The notes under the pieces were generated by a model. The model searched no databases. It was not told the DNA's origin and saw nothing but the letters and a program-made list of their open reading frames with translations. Below, one piece after another: positions 48,523 through 58,197 of a stretch of 64,000 nucleotides of DNA. A program made the translations under genes and the position numbers. Source of the DNA: Geodermatophilus pulveris. GTDB taxonomy: Bacteria; Actinomycetota; Actinomycetes; Mycobacteriales; Geodermatophilaceae. Within the stretch, counting starts at the first letter, position 1. Each line of letters opens with the position of its first letter. Location: assembly GCF_900188375.1 (NCBI RefSeq), contig NZ_FZOO01000007.1, positions 1 to 64,000 on the forward strand, in the 5' to 3' direction.

Positions 48523-50592
48523 TCAGCTGACTCTGATCAACCCGCGGCGCTTGAGCAGGGGCGTCGGGTCGGCGTCGCGGCCGCGGACGGCGCGGAAGGC
48601 GGCCAGCGGGTCCACCGAGCCGCCGACGGCGAGCAGCCGCTCCCGGAAGACGTCGCCGTTCTCCCGCCGCAGGCCCCCGTTCTCCCGGAACCACTCCACG
48701 GTGTCGGCGTCGAGCACCTCCGACCAGATGTAGGAGTAGTAGCCGGCCGCGTAGCCCCCGGCGAAGACGTGCTGGAAGTACGTCGTCCGGTAGCGCGGCG
48801 GCACCAGGTCGTGGGCGACGCCGGCGGCCTCGAGCGCGGCCCGCTCGAACTCCTGCGGGTCCCCGACCTCGGTCTCCGGCGTGATCCGGTGCCAGGCCTG
48901 GTCGAGCAGGGTGGCCGCCAGGTACTCCAGCGTGGCGAACCCCTCGCCCCACAGCTGCGCGCCCTCGATCGCCTCGACCACGGACGCCGGCAGCGGCTCG
49001 CCGGTGTCGACGTGCCGCGCGTAGCCGGACAGCACCTCCGGCCACAGCGCCCACATCTCGTTGACCTGGCTGGGGAACTCCACGAAGTCCCGCGGCACGC
49101 TGGTGCCGGCGAACCGCGGGTAGGTGACCGCGGAGCTCAGCCCGTGCAGGGTGTGGCCGAACTCGTGGAACAGCGTGTTGACCTCGTCGAGGGTCAGCAG
49201 CGTCGGCTGCCCGTCGGCGCCGCGGGTGACGTTGAGGTTGTTGACCACCACCGGCCGGGTGTCCAGCAGCCGCGACTGGGTGACGAACGAGCTCATCCAC
49301 GCCCCGCCGCGCTTGCCCTCCCGGGCGTAGAAGTCGCCGAGGTAGAGGCCGACCGTCGCGCCGGCGGCGTCGGTGACCTCCCAGACGCGGACGTCGGGGT
49401 GGTAGCCGGCCAGGTCCGGGCGCGCCGCGAACCGGTAGCCGTAGAGCCGCTCGGCGGCGGCGAAGACGCCGTCGACGAGGACCCGGTCCAGCTCGAACCA
49501 CGGCCGCAGCGCCGCGGTGTCGACGGAGTACCGCTCGGCACGCACCCGCTCGCTGTAGAAGGCCCAGTCCCAGGGGGCGAGCTCGTCGACGCCGTCCCGC
49601 GCGGCGACCTCGCCGAGCGCCACGGCCTCGGCCTGCGCGTTGGCCACCGACGGCCCCACCATCCGGGCCAGCATCGCGTCGACGGCCTGCGTGCTGCCGG
49701 CGGTCTGGTCGGCGAGCACCAGGTCGGCGTGGGTGGCGAAGCCCAGCAGCCGAGCGCGCTCGGCGCGGACCCGGGCGATGCGCACCGCGACCGGGCCGTT
49801 GTCGTGCGCGCCGCCGGACGCCCGGCCCACCGAGGCCTCGAACACCCGCCGGCGCAGCTGCCGGTCGCGCAGCTTGGCCAGCACCGGCTGCCCGGTGGGC
49901 AGCAGCAGCGGGAGCAGGAGACCGTCCACGCCGCGGTCGGCAGCGGCGCGGGCCGCCGCGGCGACCTCCGCCCCGCCGAGGCCGTCGAGCGCGGCGGCGT
50001 CGTCGACCACCACGGCCGCGGCCTCGGTGGCCAGCTGCAGGTTCTGCCCGAACGTCGTCGACAGCTCCGACAGCTCCCGGTTCAGCGCGGTGAGCCGGGC
50101 GCGCCCGTCGGCGTCCAGCCGCGCACCGGAGAGCACGAAGTCCAGGTGGTAGCGCTCCACCAGCCGGACGGCCTCGGCGTCCAGGCCGAGATCGTGCCGC
50201 CGGGCGTGGACGGCGTCGATGCGGGCGAACAGCTCCGGGTCCAGGCGCAGCGCGTCCGCGTGCGCCGACTCCAGCGGCGCGAGCTCGCGCTCGATCTCCC
50301 GGAGCCGGTCGGTGGCCACCGACGAGGCCAGGTTGTGGAACACCGCGCCGGCGCGGCGGTACAGCCGGCCGGAGAGCTCCAGCGCCACGACGGTGTTCTC
50401 GAACGTGGGCAGCTCGGGTGCGGCGACGATCGCCGCGACCTCGGCCCGCTGCTCGGCCATCCCGGCCAGCACGGCCTCGCGGCAGTGCTCGAGGGTCAGG
50501 TCGGCGAACGGCGGTAGCTGCAGCGGCAGCGGGGACGGCGCGGACAGCGGGTTGTCGGCGGACAGGGCGGCGGAGGCGGGGACGGCGCTCAT
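48523..50592 (-). CDS. Peptidase M3 family oligopeptidase, 689 aa
   Basis: The zinc motif HEFGHTLH is clear at about residue 470, with the third ligand Glu in the next helix, and the flanks TLDEVNTLF and GLSSAVTYPRFAGTSVPRDF typical of the M3A subfamily (PrlC/Dcp). The first 350 residues form the helical lid. It lacks a signal peptide, so it is cytoplasmic and probably degrades short peptides. ATG 50592 (MSAVPASAALSADNPL) is preferred over an earlier start. The gene stands alone on the minus strand. Confidence 0.92.
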   Translation of the reverse strand: MSAVPASAALSADNPLSAPSPLPLQLPPFADLTLEHCREAVLAGMAEQRAEVAAIVAAPELPTFENTVVALELSGRLYRRAGAVFHNLASSVATDRLREIERELAPLESAHADALRLDPELFARIDAVHARRHDLGLDAEAVRLVERYHLDFVLSGARLDADGRARLTALNRELSELSTTFGQNLQLATEAAAVVVDDAAALDGLGGAEVAAAARAAADRGVDGLLLPLLLPTGQPVLAKLRDRQLRRRVFEASVGRASGGAHDNGPVAVRIARVRAERARLLGFATHADLVLADQTAGSTQAVDAMLARMVGPSVANAQAEAVALGEVAARDGVDELAPWDWAFYSERVRAERYSVDTAALRPWFELDRVLVDGVFAAAERLYGYRFAARPDLAGYHPDVRVWEVTDAAGATVGLYLGDFYAREGKRGGAWMSSFVTQSRLLDTRPVVVNNLNVTRGADGQPTLLTLDEVNTLFHEFGHTLHGLSSAVTYPRFAGTSVPRDFVEFPSQVNEMWALWPEVLSGYARHVDTGEPLPASVVEAIEGAQLWGEGFATLEYLAATLLDQAWHRITPETEVGDPQEFERAALEAAGVAHDLVPPRYRTTYFQHVFAGGYAAGYYSYIWSEVLDADTVEWFRENGGLRRENGDVFRERLLAVGGSVDPLAAFRAVRGRDADPTPLLKRRGLIRVS

Positions 50593-50688
50593 CGCCGCCC
50601 ATCCTGCGCCCGCTCGCAAGCGTGCACCCTGGTGGCCCGGGACTCGTCCGGTTCCGGGCCACCCGCGTTCAGGCGTCCGACCCCGCGG

Positions 50689-51443
50689 TCACCGCGTCGA
50701 GGTCCGCTGGTGGAGGCGCACCGACAGCGGCACGAACGTGTGGGCCACGAAGCCGAGCGGGAGGATCACGATGAAGCCGGCGTCGTCGACCACCTCCGGC
50801 GTCCGGACGAGCAGCCCGACCACCGCCATCGGCCAGGACACCGCGCAGGCGAACACCGGGAGCACCAGGAACCCGCCGACCGCCTCGCCGAACGACAGCT
50901 CCCGCCGCTGGCCGCCCACCTGGTCCTCGAGCTCGTCGGCGGTGCCGCGGGCGGTCACCCGACCCCGGTCGAGGACGACCATCCGGTCGGCCTCCTCCAG
51001 GTACTGGGTGGTGAGCAGGATCGTCGTCACATGCCCAGCCGGCTGCGCGGGTCCAGGCCGGTCGTCGGCTCGTCGAGGAAGAGGACGCGCGGCCGGGCGA
51101 CCAGCGACGCGGCGATGTCCGGCCGCCGGCGCATGCCGCCGGAGTAGGTCTGGGCCGGCCGGTCGGCCGCCCCGGTGAGGTCGGAGCGCTCCAGCAGCTC
51201 ACCGGCCCGCGTCCGGGCCTCGCGCCGGCCCAGCCGGTGGAGGCGGCCCACCATCTCCAGGTCCTCGAACCCGGCGAGGTACTCGTCGACCGCGGCGTAC
51301 TGGCCGGTCAGCCCGAGGACGGAGCCCTCGGCCACGGTCAGGTCCACCCCGTCGAGGGCCGTGGTCGCACCGAGGCGCTCCGCCAGGCCCTCGACGGCTG
51401 TCGCGTCGTCCATGCGCGGCGGACCACGTGCGGCGGCCGACAC
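50689..51443 (-). pseudogene. Decayed ABC transporter (DrrA/DrrB type), two pieces
   Basis: The first piece (51443 to 51027) starts VEGLAERLGATTALDGVDLT and VAEGSVLGLTGQYAAVDEYL, then AQTYSGGMRRRPDIAASLVA, RPRVLFLDEPTTGLDPRS. The Walker A segment is missing, deleted between VLGL and TGQYAAV; signature and Walker B remain. The second piece (51030 to 50689) restarts MTTILLTTQYLEEADRMVVL in another frame and then jumps straight into a permease end (GFLVLPVFACAVSWPMAVVG, and IVILPLGFVAHTFVPLS). Several deletions and one frameshift thus fuse ATPase and permease remnants. It no longer can act as a transporter. Confidence 0.8.
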
Positions 51444-51480
51444 CTCCCGCCCACCCGCCGCAAGCGGGGAGGGTCCTCCG

Positions 51481-52719
51481 TCAGCCGGCGCTGACCGCGT
51501 AGCCGGCGCGGTCCAGCCGGGCGAGCAGCTCCTCGGCGTGCTGCGGCCCGCGGGTCTCCAGGACGACGAAGACCTCCACCTCGCCCAGGCCCAGGCGGGT
51601 CCCGGTGCGCTCGTGCTCGACCTCCAGCACGTTGGCCCCCGCCGCGGCCAGCTCGGCCAGCACCGCGGCCAGCGACCCGGGCCGGTCGGGCACCCGCAGC
51701 CGCAGCGACAGGTAGCGCCCGGCGGCGGCCATGCCGTGCTGGACCACCTTGAGCAGCAGCACCGGGTCGATGTTGCCGCCGGACACCACCGCCACCACGG
51801 GCGGCGCGAAGGCGGCGGGGTCGGCGAGCACGGCGGCGACCGCCGCCACCCCGGCCGGCTCGACCACCAGCTTGGCCCGCTCCAGGCAGAACAGCAGCGC
51901 CCGGGAGAGGTCCTCCTCGCTCACCGTGCGCACCTCGTCGACCAGGTCGCGGACGTGGCTGAGGGTCAGCTCCCCCGGCGCCCCGACGGCGATCCCGTCG
52001 GCCATCGTCGTCATCCCCGACAGCGGCACGGGCCGCCCGGCGGCCAGCGACCCGGGGAAGGCCGCGGCCGCGGCGGCCTGCACGGCGACCACCCGGGCGT
52101 GCGGACGGCGGGCCTTGACCGCCGCCGCGACTCCGGACACCAGCCCGCCGCCGCCGGTGCACACGACCACGGTGGCCAGGTCGGGGCACTGGTCGACGAC
52201 CTCCAGCCCGACCGTCCCCTGCCCGGCGATGACGTCCGGGTGCTCGAACGGGTGGATGAACACCGCGCCGGTGCGCTGCGCGTGCTCGGCGGCCGAGGCG
52301 AGTGCGTCGGTGAGCGAGTCGCCGCCGAGCAGGGCCTCCGCGCCGTAGCCGCGGGTGGCGGCCACCTTGGGCAGCGGCGCGTTCTCCGGCATGAACACCG
52401 TCGCCCGGATGCCCAACAGCTGCGCGGCCAGGGCGACCCCCTGCGCGTGGTTGCCGGCGCTGGCCGCGACCACGCCCCGCGCCCGCTCGTCGGCCGACAG
52501 CCGCGCCAGCCGGGTGTAGGCGCCGCGGATCTTGAACGAGCCGGTGCGCTGCAGGTTCTCGCACTTGAGCCACACCGGGCCGCCGACCCGGTCGGCCAGC
52601 GCGCGGGAGTGCTCCAGCGGCGTGCGGCGGACGACGCCGTCCAGCAGCGCCGCCGCGGCCTCGACGTCGCGACCGCCCACCAGCCCGACGCCGTCGCGCT
52701 GCACCTCGCCAGCCACCAT
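51481..52719 (-). CDS. ilvA: Threonine ammonia-lyase (IlvA), 412 aa
   Basis: The PLP lysine is in GSFKIRGAYTRLARL, and the glycine-rich loop VVVCTGGGGLVSGVAAAVKA, with AASAGNHAQGVALAAQLLGI between. These belong to the fold-II family that deaminates threonine to 2-oxobutanoate for isoleucine. The C-terminal 75 residues are one ACT-like domain (LSLRLRVPDRPGSLAAVLAE), likely the feedback site. ATG 52719 fits the family length (about 400). It is divergent from the MoxR-type ATPase gene. Confidence 0.92.
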   Translation of the reverse strand: MVAGEVQRDGVGLVGGRDVEAAAALLDGVVRRTPLEHSRALADRVGGPVWLKCENLQRTGSFKIRGAYTRLARLSADERARGVVAASAGNHAQGVALAAQLLGIRATVFMPENAPLPKVAATRGYGAEALLGGDSLTDALASAAEHAQRTGAVFIHPFEHPDVIAGQGTVGLEVVDQCPDLATVVVCTGGGGLVSGVAAAVKARRPHARVVAVQAAAAAAFPGSLAAGRPVPLSGMTTMADGIAVGAPGELTLSHVRDLVDEVRTVSEEDLSRALLFCLERAKLVVEPAGVAAVAAVLADPAAFAPPVVAVVSGGNIDPVLLLKVVQHGMAAAGRYLSLRLRVPDRPGSLAAVLAELAAAGANVLEVEHERTGTRLGLGEVEVFVVLETRGPQHAEELLARLDRAGYAVSAG

Positions 52720-52801
52720 GCGCCGATCCTCCCAGCACCCGGCCCGGGTGGCAGCGACGGACGGGTGCCCGCGCGGCCGGTGGCGTCGTACCGTGGCGGG
52801 G

Positions 52802-54256
52802 GTGACGGACCCCGGCGTTCCCGCCTCCGCTCCCCCCGCACCCACGACACTGGGCGCGCTCCGCGACAGCGGGGCCACTCCCCGGCCGGTCAAGGCCGAG
52901 ATCCGCGCCAACCTGCTCGCCCGCCTGGCCGCCGGCGAGCCCACCCTCCCCGGCATCGTCGGCTTCGAGGACACCGTCGTCCCGGAGGTCGAGCGGGCCC
53001 TCATCGCCGGGCACGACCTGGTCCTGCTCGGCGAGCGCGGCCAGGGCAAGACCCGGCTGATCCGCACCCTGGTCGGCCTGCTCGACGAGTGGACCCCGGT
53101 CCTGGTCGGCAGCGAGCTCAACGAGCACCCGCTGGCCCCGATCAGCGTGTGGGCGCACCGGCAGATCGCCGAGCACGGCGACGCCACCCCGGTCGGCTGG
53201 CTGCACCGCAGCGAGCGCTTCGGCGAGAAGCTGGCCACCCCGGACACCAGCGTCGGCGACCTGATCGGTGACGTCGACCCGATCAAGGTCGCCGAGGGCC
53301 GCACCCTCGGCGACCCGGAGACGGTGCACTACGGCCTGGTGCCGCGCACCAACCGCGGCATCTTCAGCGTCAACGAGCTGCCCGACCTCGCCGAGCGCAT
53401 CCAGGTGGCGCTGCTCAACGTGCTCGAGGAGCGGGACATCCAGATCCGCGGCTACCGGGTACGGCTGCCCCTGGACCTGCTGCTGGTCGCCAGCGCCAAC
53501 CCCGAGGACTACACCAACCGCGGCCGGATCATCACCCCGCTCAAGGACCGCTTCGGCGCCGAGGTGCGCACCCACTACCCGATCGAGCTCGTCGACGAGG
53601 TGCGCCTGCTCAACCAGGAGGCCGACACGAGCTGGCTCGGTGACGGGATGGTGGAGCAGCCGCTGGTCCCCGAGCACCTGGTGGAGATCGTCGCCCGGTT
53701 CACCCGGCTGGTCCGCGACTCCAGCCAGGTCGACCAGCGCTCCGGCGTCAGCGCCCGGTTCGCCATCGCCGGGCTGGAGACGGTGGCCGCCTCCGCCGTC
53801 CGCCGGGCCGCCGTGGCCGGGGAGACCCGCCCGGTCGCCCGCGTCGTCGACCTGCCCGGCATCGTCCCGGCCAGCCGCGGCAAGGTGGAGTTCGCCGACT
53901 CCGGCTCCGACCCGGACGACGAGCGCGAGACCGAGGTGCTGGAGCACCTGCTCCGCCAGGCGACCGCGCAGACCTTCCGCGCCCGCTGCGCCGGGCTGGA
54001 CCTGACCGGCCTGCAGGAGCACTTCACCGGCGGGGAGACCGTCGAGTCCGGCGAGCTGGTGCCCGCCGCCGCGCTGCTCGGCCAGCTGGGCACCATCCCG
54101 AAGCTGGCCGAGCTGCTGGGCCGCCTGGGCGTGCCCGAGGGCGAGCAGTCGGCCGAGCAGGCCGCCGCCGCGGTGGAGTTCGCCCTCGAGGGGCTCTACC
54201 TCACCCGCCGGCTGGCCAAGGACACCGACGGCCCGCGCACCGTGTACGGGGCCTGA
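52802..54256 (+). CDS. MoxR-type AAA+ ATPase, 484 aa
   Basis: The AAA+ domain is at about 50-310: Walker A is GERGQGKT, in LVLLGERGQGKTRLIRTLVG; Walker B is FSVNELPDLAERIQVALLNV; and the helix LLVASANPEDYTNRGRIITPL is sensor 1-like. The family is close to the magnesium-chelatase BchI/D and MoxR groups that act with VWA proteins. Such pairs mature or remodel partner complexes; the partner is not evident here. GTG 52802 begins the gene; the VWA gene follows after 1 base. Confidence 0.88.
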   Translation: MTDPGVPASAPPAPTTLGALRDSGATPRPVKAEIRANLLARLAAGEPTLPGIVGFEDTVVPEVERALIAGHDLVLLGERGQGKTRLIRTLVGLLDEWTPVLVGSELNEHPLAPISVWAHRQIAEHGDATPVGWLHRSERFGEKLATPDTSVGDLIGDVDPIKVAEGRTLGDPETVHYGLVPRTNRGIFSVNELPDLAERIQVALLNVLEERDIQIRGYRVRLPLDLLLVASANPEDYTNRGRIITPLKDRFGAEVRTHYPIELVDEVRLLNQEADTSWLGDGMVEQPLVPEHLVEIVARFTRLVRDSSQVDQRSGVSARFAIAGLETVAASAVRRAAVAGETRPVARVVDLPGIVPASRGKVEFADSGSDPDDERETEVLEHLLRQATAQTFRARCAGLDLTGLQEHFTGGETVESGELVPAAALLGQLGTIPKLAELLGRLGVPEGEQSAEQAAAAVEFALEGLYLTRRLAKDTDGPRTVYGA

Positions 54257-54257
54257 C

Positions 54258-56270
54258 GTGGTGAGGCGGCCGGGCAGGGGCCACCGGTACGGGCGCTGGC
54301 GGGGCGGGCCGGACCCGCTCGCCCCGCCCTACGACCTGGGCAGCGCCGTCGACGAGATCGGCGACTCGGTGCTGGGCGGCAGCGGCGTGCGCGAGGCGCT
54401 GCGCGAGCTGCTGCGCCGCGGCATGGACGGCCGCCGCGGCCTGGACGAGCTGCGCCGCTCGGTGCGCGAGCGGCTGCGCCAGGCGCGCAACGCCGGGCGG
54501 ATGGACGGCACGCTGGAGGAGGTCCGCGAGCTGCTCGACCGGGCCGTGGAGGCCGAGCGGCGGGCGCTGTTCCCCGACCCGGATGACATGGCCCGGCTCA
54601 AGGAGGCCGAGCTCGACGCGCTGCCCGAGGACACCGCGGGCGCCGTCCGGGCCCTGAAGGAGTACGACTGGCGGTCGCCCGAGGCCCGCCAGGCCTACGA
54701 GCAGATCCAGGACCTGCTGCGCCGGGAGGTGCTCGACAGCTCCTTCGCCTCGATGAAGCAGGCACTGCAGAACGCCGGTGCCGGCGACATGCAGGCCGTC
54801 AAGGACATGGTCGCCGACCTGTCCGCGCTCGTGGACGCGCACAACCGCGGCGAGGACACCGACGAGCGGTTCCGCGACTTCATGGACGAGCACGGGCAGT
54901 TCTTCCCGGACGACCCGCAGTCGGTCGAGGAGCTGATCGACTCCCTCGCCCGCCGGGCCGCCGCGCAGGAGCGGATGATGGCCGGCCTGTCGCCCGACCA
55001 GCGGGCCGAGCTGGCCGACCTGATGGCCCAGACCATGCAGGACATGGGGCTGGCCAGCGAGATGGCGCACCTGCAGGACGCCCTGCGCCAGGCCCGCCCG
55101 GACCTGCCCTGGGGCCAGCGCGGGCAGGTGCCCGACGGCGAGCAGTCCCTCGGGCTGGGCGACGCCACGAGCGCGGTCGCGGAGCTGGCCGACCTGGAGG
55201 CGCTGTCCAACCAGCTCTCCCAGGGCTACGCCGGCGCCTCGCTGGCCGACGTCGACGAGGAGCTGCTGGAGCGGGCGCTGGGCCGGCCGGCGGTCGACGA
55301 CCTGGCCGCGCTGCGCCAGATGGAGCGCGAGCTGGAGCGGCAGGGCTACCTCAACCGCTCCGACGGCCGGCTGGAGCTCTCCCCCAAGGCGGTCCGCCGG
55401 CTGGGGGCGACCGCGCTGCGCCGGGTGTTCGCCCAGCTGGACGCCACCGGCCGCGGCGAGCACGACGTCGCCGACGCCGGCGCGGCCGGAGAGCTCACCG
55501 GCAGCTCGCGGGAATGGCGGTTCGGCGACGAGCAGCCGCTGGACGTCGTCCGGACGGTGAAGAACGCCGTCCTGCGCACCGCGCACGAGCCGAGTCGTCG
55601 GGCCCACCCCACCACCCCGGGCACGACCGCCGCCCGCCGGGTGCGCATCGCCGTCGAGGACTTCGAGGTCGTGGAGACCGAGCGGCGCACCGGCGCCGCC
55701 GTCGCGCTGCTGGTCGACCTGTCCTACTCGATGGCGCTGCGCGGCACGTGGGGCGCGGCCAAGTCGACGGCGATGGCGCTGCACTCCCTGGTCACCACCC
55801 GCTTCCCGCAGGACGCCATCCAGATCATCGGCTTCTCCTCCACCGCCCAGGTGCTGCGCCCGGAGACCCTCGCGGAGCTCTCCGTGGACACGCTGCAGGG
55901 CACCAACCTGCAGCACGGGCTGATCCTGGCCCGCCGGTTCCTCGCCCGACACCACGACGCCGAGCCGGTGGTGCTGGTGGTCACCGACGGCGAGCCGACC
56001 GCCCACCTGGAGGACGACGGGACGCCGTTCTTCTGCTGGCCGCCGATGCCGGAGACCATCGCCCGCACCGTCGCCGAGGTGGAGCGCGTGGCGCGGACCG
56101 GCGCGACGGTGAACGTCTTCGCCCTCGACCCGGAGCCCGGGCTGGTGCACTTCGTCCACGACCTCACCCAGCGGGCCGGCGGGCGGGTGTTCACCCCGGA
56201 CAGCGAGCGGCTCGGCGAGTACGTGGTGGCCGACTACCTGCGCACCCGCCGGGGTCGCCGGGCCCGGTGA
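54258..56270 (+). CDS. VWA domain protein, partner of the MoxR ATPase, 670 aa
   Basis: The C-terminal VWA domain (about 460-665) has the MIDAS motif DLSYS, then GTNLQHGLILARRFL and VVTDGEPTAHLEDDG, so it probably binds a metal and a partner. Residues 1-440 are helical and charged, with LKEYDWRSPEARQAYEQIQD and FRDFMDEHGQFFPDDPQSVE. Start GTG 54258 (GTG 54261 is also possible). MoxR-VWA pairs are widespread, acting as chaperone-like complexes, but the cargo is unknown. The gene overlaps the GNAT gene by 4 bases. Confidence 0.88.
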   Translation: MVRRPGRGHRYGRWRGGPDPLAPPYDLGSAVDEIGDSVLGGSGVREALRELLRRGMDGRRGLDELRRSVRERLRQARNAGRMDGTLEEVRELLDRAVEAERRALFPDPDDMARLKEAELDALPEDTAGAVRALKEYDWRSPEARQAYEQIQDLLRREVLDSSFASMKQALQNAGAGDMQAVKDMVADLSALVDAHNRGEDTDERFRDFMDEHGQFFPDDPQSVEELIDSLARRAAAQERMMAGLSPDQRAELADLMAQTMQDMGLASEMAHLQDALRQARPDLPWGQRGQVPDGEQSLGLGDATSAVAELADLEALSNQLSQGYAGASLADVDEELLERALGRPAVDDLAALRQMERELERQGYLNRSDGRLELSPKAVRRLGATALRRVFAQLDATGRGEHDVADAGAAGELTGSSREWRFGDEQPLDVVRTVKNAVLRTAHEPSRRAHPTTPGTTAARRVRIAVEDFEVVETERRTGAAVALLVDLSYSMALRGTWGAAKSTAMALHSLVTTRFPQDAIQIIGFSSTAQVLRPETLAELSVDTLQGTNLQHGLILARRFLARHHDAEPVVLVVTDGEPTAHLEDDGTPFFCWPPMPETIARTVAEVERVARTGATVNVFALDPEPGLVHFVHDLTQRAGGRVFTPDSERLGEYVVADYLRTRRGRRAR

Positions 56271-56740
56271 GCGTGCAGGTCACCGTCGAGGAGGTCGGCG
56301 TCGAGGTCGTGCTGCCGCTGCGCAGCGCGGTGCTGCGGGGCGGCGGCCCGGCCGGCATGCCCGGGGACGACGACCCGGCCACCGTGCACCTCGCCGCCCG
56401 GGAGCCCGACGGCCGGGTGGTCGGGGTGGCCCGTCTGTCCCCCGCCGCCTGCCCGTGGCGCGACGCCCGCTCCCCGTGGCAGCTGCGCGGGATGGCGACC
56501 GAGCCGGCGGTGCGCGGCGCCGGCACCGGCCGGGTGCTGCTCGAGGCGTGCCTGGCGACGGTCGCCGGGCGCGGCGGGGACCTGCTGTGGTGCGACGCCC
56601 GGACCACCGCCGCGGGCTTCTACGAGCGGTTCGGCCTCACCGTGGTCGCGGGCCCCTACGACAAGCCCGGCATCGGCCCGCACGTCGGCATGCTCACCGC
56701 CGTCCCCCTGGAGGCACAGGAGGCCTCACCCACGCCCTGA
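56267..56740 (+). CDS. GNAT family acetyltransferase, 157 aa
   Basis: The acetyl-CoA motif A is WQLRGMATEPAVRGAGTGRV, LLEACLATVAGRGGDLLWCD, followed by ARTTAAGFYERFGLTVVAGP, the beta-7 segment. The N-terminal part is VLPLRSAVLRGGGPA, typical of small ElaA-like GNAT proteins. The substrate is unknown. GTG 56267 overlaps the VWA stop. Its last 10 codons lie in the left arm of repeat A3, so the C-terminal residues (EAQEASPTP) come from the repeat. Confidence 0.85.
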   Translation: MSVQVTVEEVGVEVVLPLRSAVLRGGGPAGMPGDDDPATVHLAAREPDGRVVGVARLSPAACPWRDARSPWQLRGMATEPAVRGAGTGRVLLEACLATVAGRGGDLLWCDARTTAAGFYERFGLTVVAGPYDKPGIGPHVGMLTAVPLEAQEASPTP

Positions 56741-56773
56741 CGCCTCGGGACGTGGGGAGAGCCTCCTGTGCCT
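56712..56773. repeat. Palindromic repeat A3 (GGCACAGGAGGC family), likely bidirectional terminator
   Basis: AGGCACAGGAGGC (56712-56724) and GCCTCCTGTGCCT (56761-56773) are perfect arms and pairing extends inward with a few mismatches (CCACG/CGTGG). The left arm lies inside the GNAT coding end, the right arm ends just 2 bases from the stop of the convergent DUF2252 gene. Confidence 0.78.
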
Positions 56774-56774
56774 G

Positions 56775-58124
56775 TCACCGCACCGGGTGGGAGCCGCTCG
56801 AGCTGATCCCGGGGATGGCCCCGGCCCGGAAGGCGTCCACGAACAGCCGGAAGTCGGCCTGGGTGCGGTGGGCGTAGGAGTGCGCGAAGTCGACGAGGTC
56901 GGCGACGAACTCCTCCTGGCGGTCGCCGACCATCTCCACGACCGCCTCCTCGGTCTGGAAGGGCACCAGCGTGTGGTCGCTGTCGGCGTCCCCGACGCAG
57001 TGCACCTTCGCCGTCGCCCGGCCCAGCTGGGCCATCACCGGCGCGATGTCCTCGGGCTCGGTCAGGTCGTCCCAGCGCAGGTCCACCTCGTAGGGCGAGA
57101 GCTCCTGGACGACGAACCCGACGCCGTCGACCTCGGTGTGGCCCAGGAACTGCGAGGCGTTGGCCTGCAGCGCCCGCTGGGACACCGCCGTCCGGTGCCC
57201 CTCGTGCTCGAAGGACGCCCGGATCGCCGGGTCGCGGACCACCCGGCTGGGGGCGGCCACGTTGCCCTGCTTGAGCGAGAGGACGACGTCGTTCTCCAGC
57301 GCCTGGTCGTAGCCCTCGATCAGCACGGTGTAGGCGGGCAGCCCGGCGCTGCCGATGCCGAAGCCGCCGGTGGCCACCACGTCCTTCACGTCGTAGGCGA
57401 CGTCGCGGCGGCGGCGCGGGGGGTGCACGGTCTCCCGCCAGCGGTCGAGGGCGGCCAGCACCCGCTCGCGCTCCGCGCCGTCCAGCCGGCGGGTGCGCGG
57501 GCCGTCGGCGAAGCGCCGCTGGTAGCCCTCGACGACGGTCAGCCGGTCCAGCAGCCCCGACCGGCTGCGGGCGCTGGTGCGCAGCACCGCGTCGTGCACC
57601 GCGCCCTCGGTGTTCTCCCGGACGAGGGCGAAGGAGCGGTCGTCGTCCACGCGGGTGAACGCGCGGACCTGGTCGAGGTAGGCGGTGAGGTAGCCGCGCA
57701 GCAGGTCGCTGATGACCTCGTCGCCGAACGCCTTGCGCCAGGACAGCAGCGCGAAGCTGGCGCAGAACCGGCGCAGGTCCCAGCTGACGTGCCCGACGTA
57801 GGCCTCGTCGAAGTCGTTGACGTCGAACACGATCCGCCCGGCGCCGTCCATGTAGGTGCCGAAGTTCTCGGCGTGCAGGTCGCCCTGGATCCACACCCGG
57901 CCGGTCCGCTCGTCGGACCACCGGTCCTCCAGCTGCGCCATGTCCGCGTAGAACAGGCAGGCCGTGCCCCGGTAGAAGGCGAAGGGGTCGGCGGCCATCT
58001 TGCGGAACTTCGTCCGGAAGGCGTCCGCGTCGGCGGTCATCAGCTCGGAGAAGGCGTCGACCAACACGTCGACGATCTGCTGGGTGCGGTCACCGTCCGT
58101 GACCCCTGGGGGGGATGCAGCCAC
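56775..58124 (-). CDS. DUF2252 family protein (kinase-like fold), 449 aa
   Basis: The DUF2252 core is seen in RKMAADPFAFYRGTACLFYA, then WIQGDLHAENFGTYMDGAGR, the kinase-like catalytic HAEN motif, IVFDVNDFDEAYVGHVSWDL with the metal Asp, and SLKQGNVAAPSRVV. The family resembles aminoglycoside phosphotransferases, but its substrate is not known. GTG 58124 (VAASPPGVTDGDRTQQIV) fits better than the upstream start at 58214, which would overlap the divergent SGNH gene. Repeat A3 is downstream. Confidence 0.88.
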   Translation of the reverse strand: MAASPPGVTDGDRTQQIVDVLVDAFSELMTADADAFRTKFRKMAADPFAFYRGTACLFYADMAQLEDRWSDERTGRVWIQGDLHAENFGTYMDGAGRIVFDVNDFDEAYVGHVSWDLRRFCASFALLSWRKAFGDEVISDLLRGYLTAYLDQVRAFTRVDDDRSFALVRENTEGAVHDAVLRTSARSRSGLLDRLTVVEGYQRRFADGPRTRRLDGAERERVLAALDRWRETVHPPRRRRDVAYDVKDVVATGGFGIGSAGLPAYTVLIEGYDQALENDVVLSLKQGNVAAPSRVVRDPAIRASFEHEGHRTAVSQRALQANASQFLGHTEVDGVGFVVQELSPYEVDLRWDDLTEPEDIAPVMAQLGRATAKVHCVGDADSDHTLVPFQTEEAVVEMVGDRQEEFVADLVDFAHSYAHRTQADFRLFVDAFRAGAIPGISSSGSHPVR

Positions 58125-58197
58125 GGGGCGACCGTAAACGCCGGTTAGCCTGCGAGGACAGGTCCACCACACGACCGACGGACGGGACGGGGCGGCG

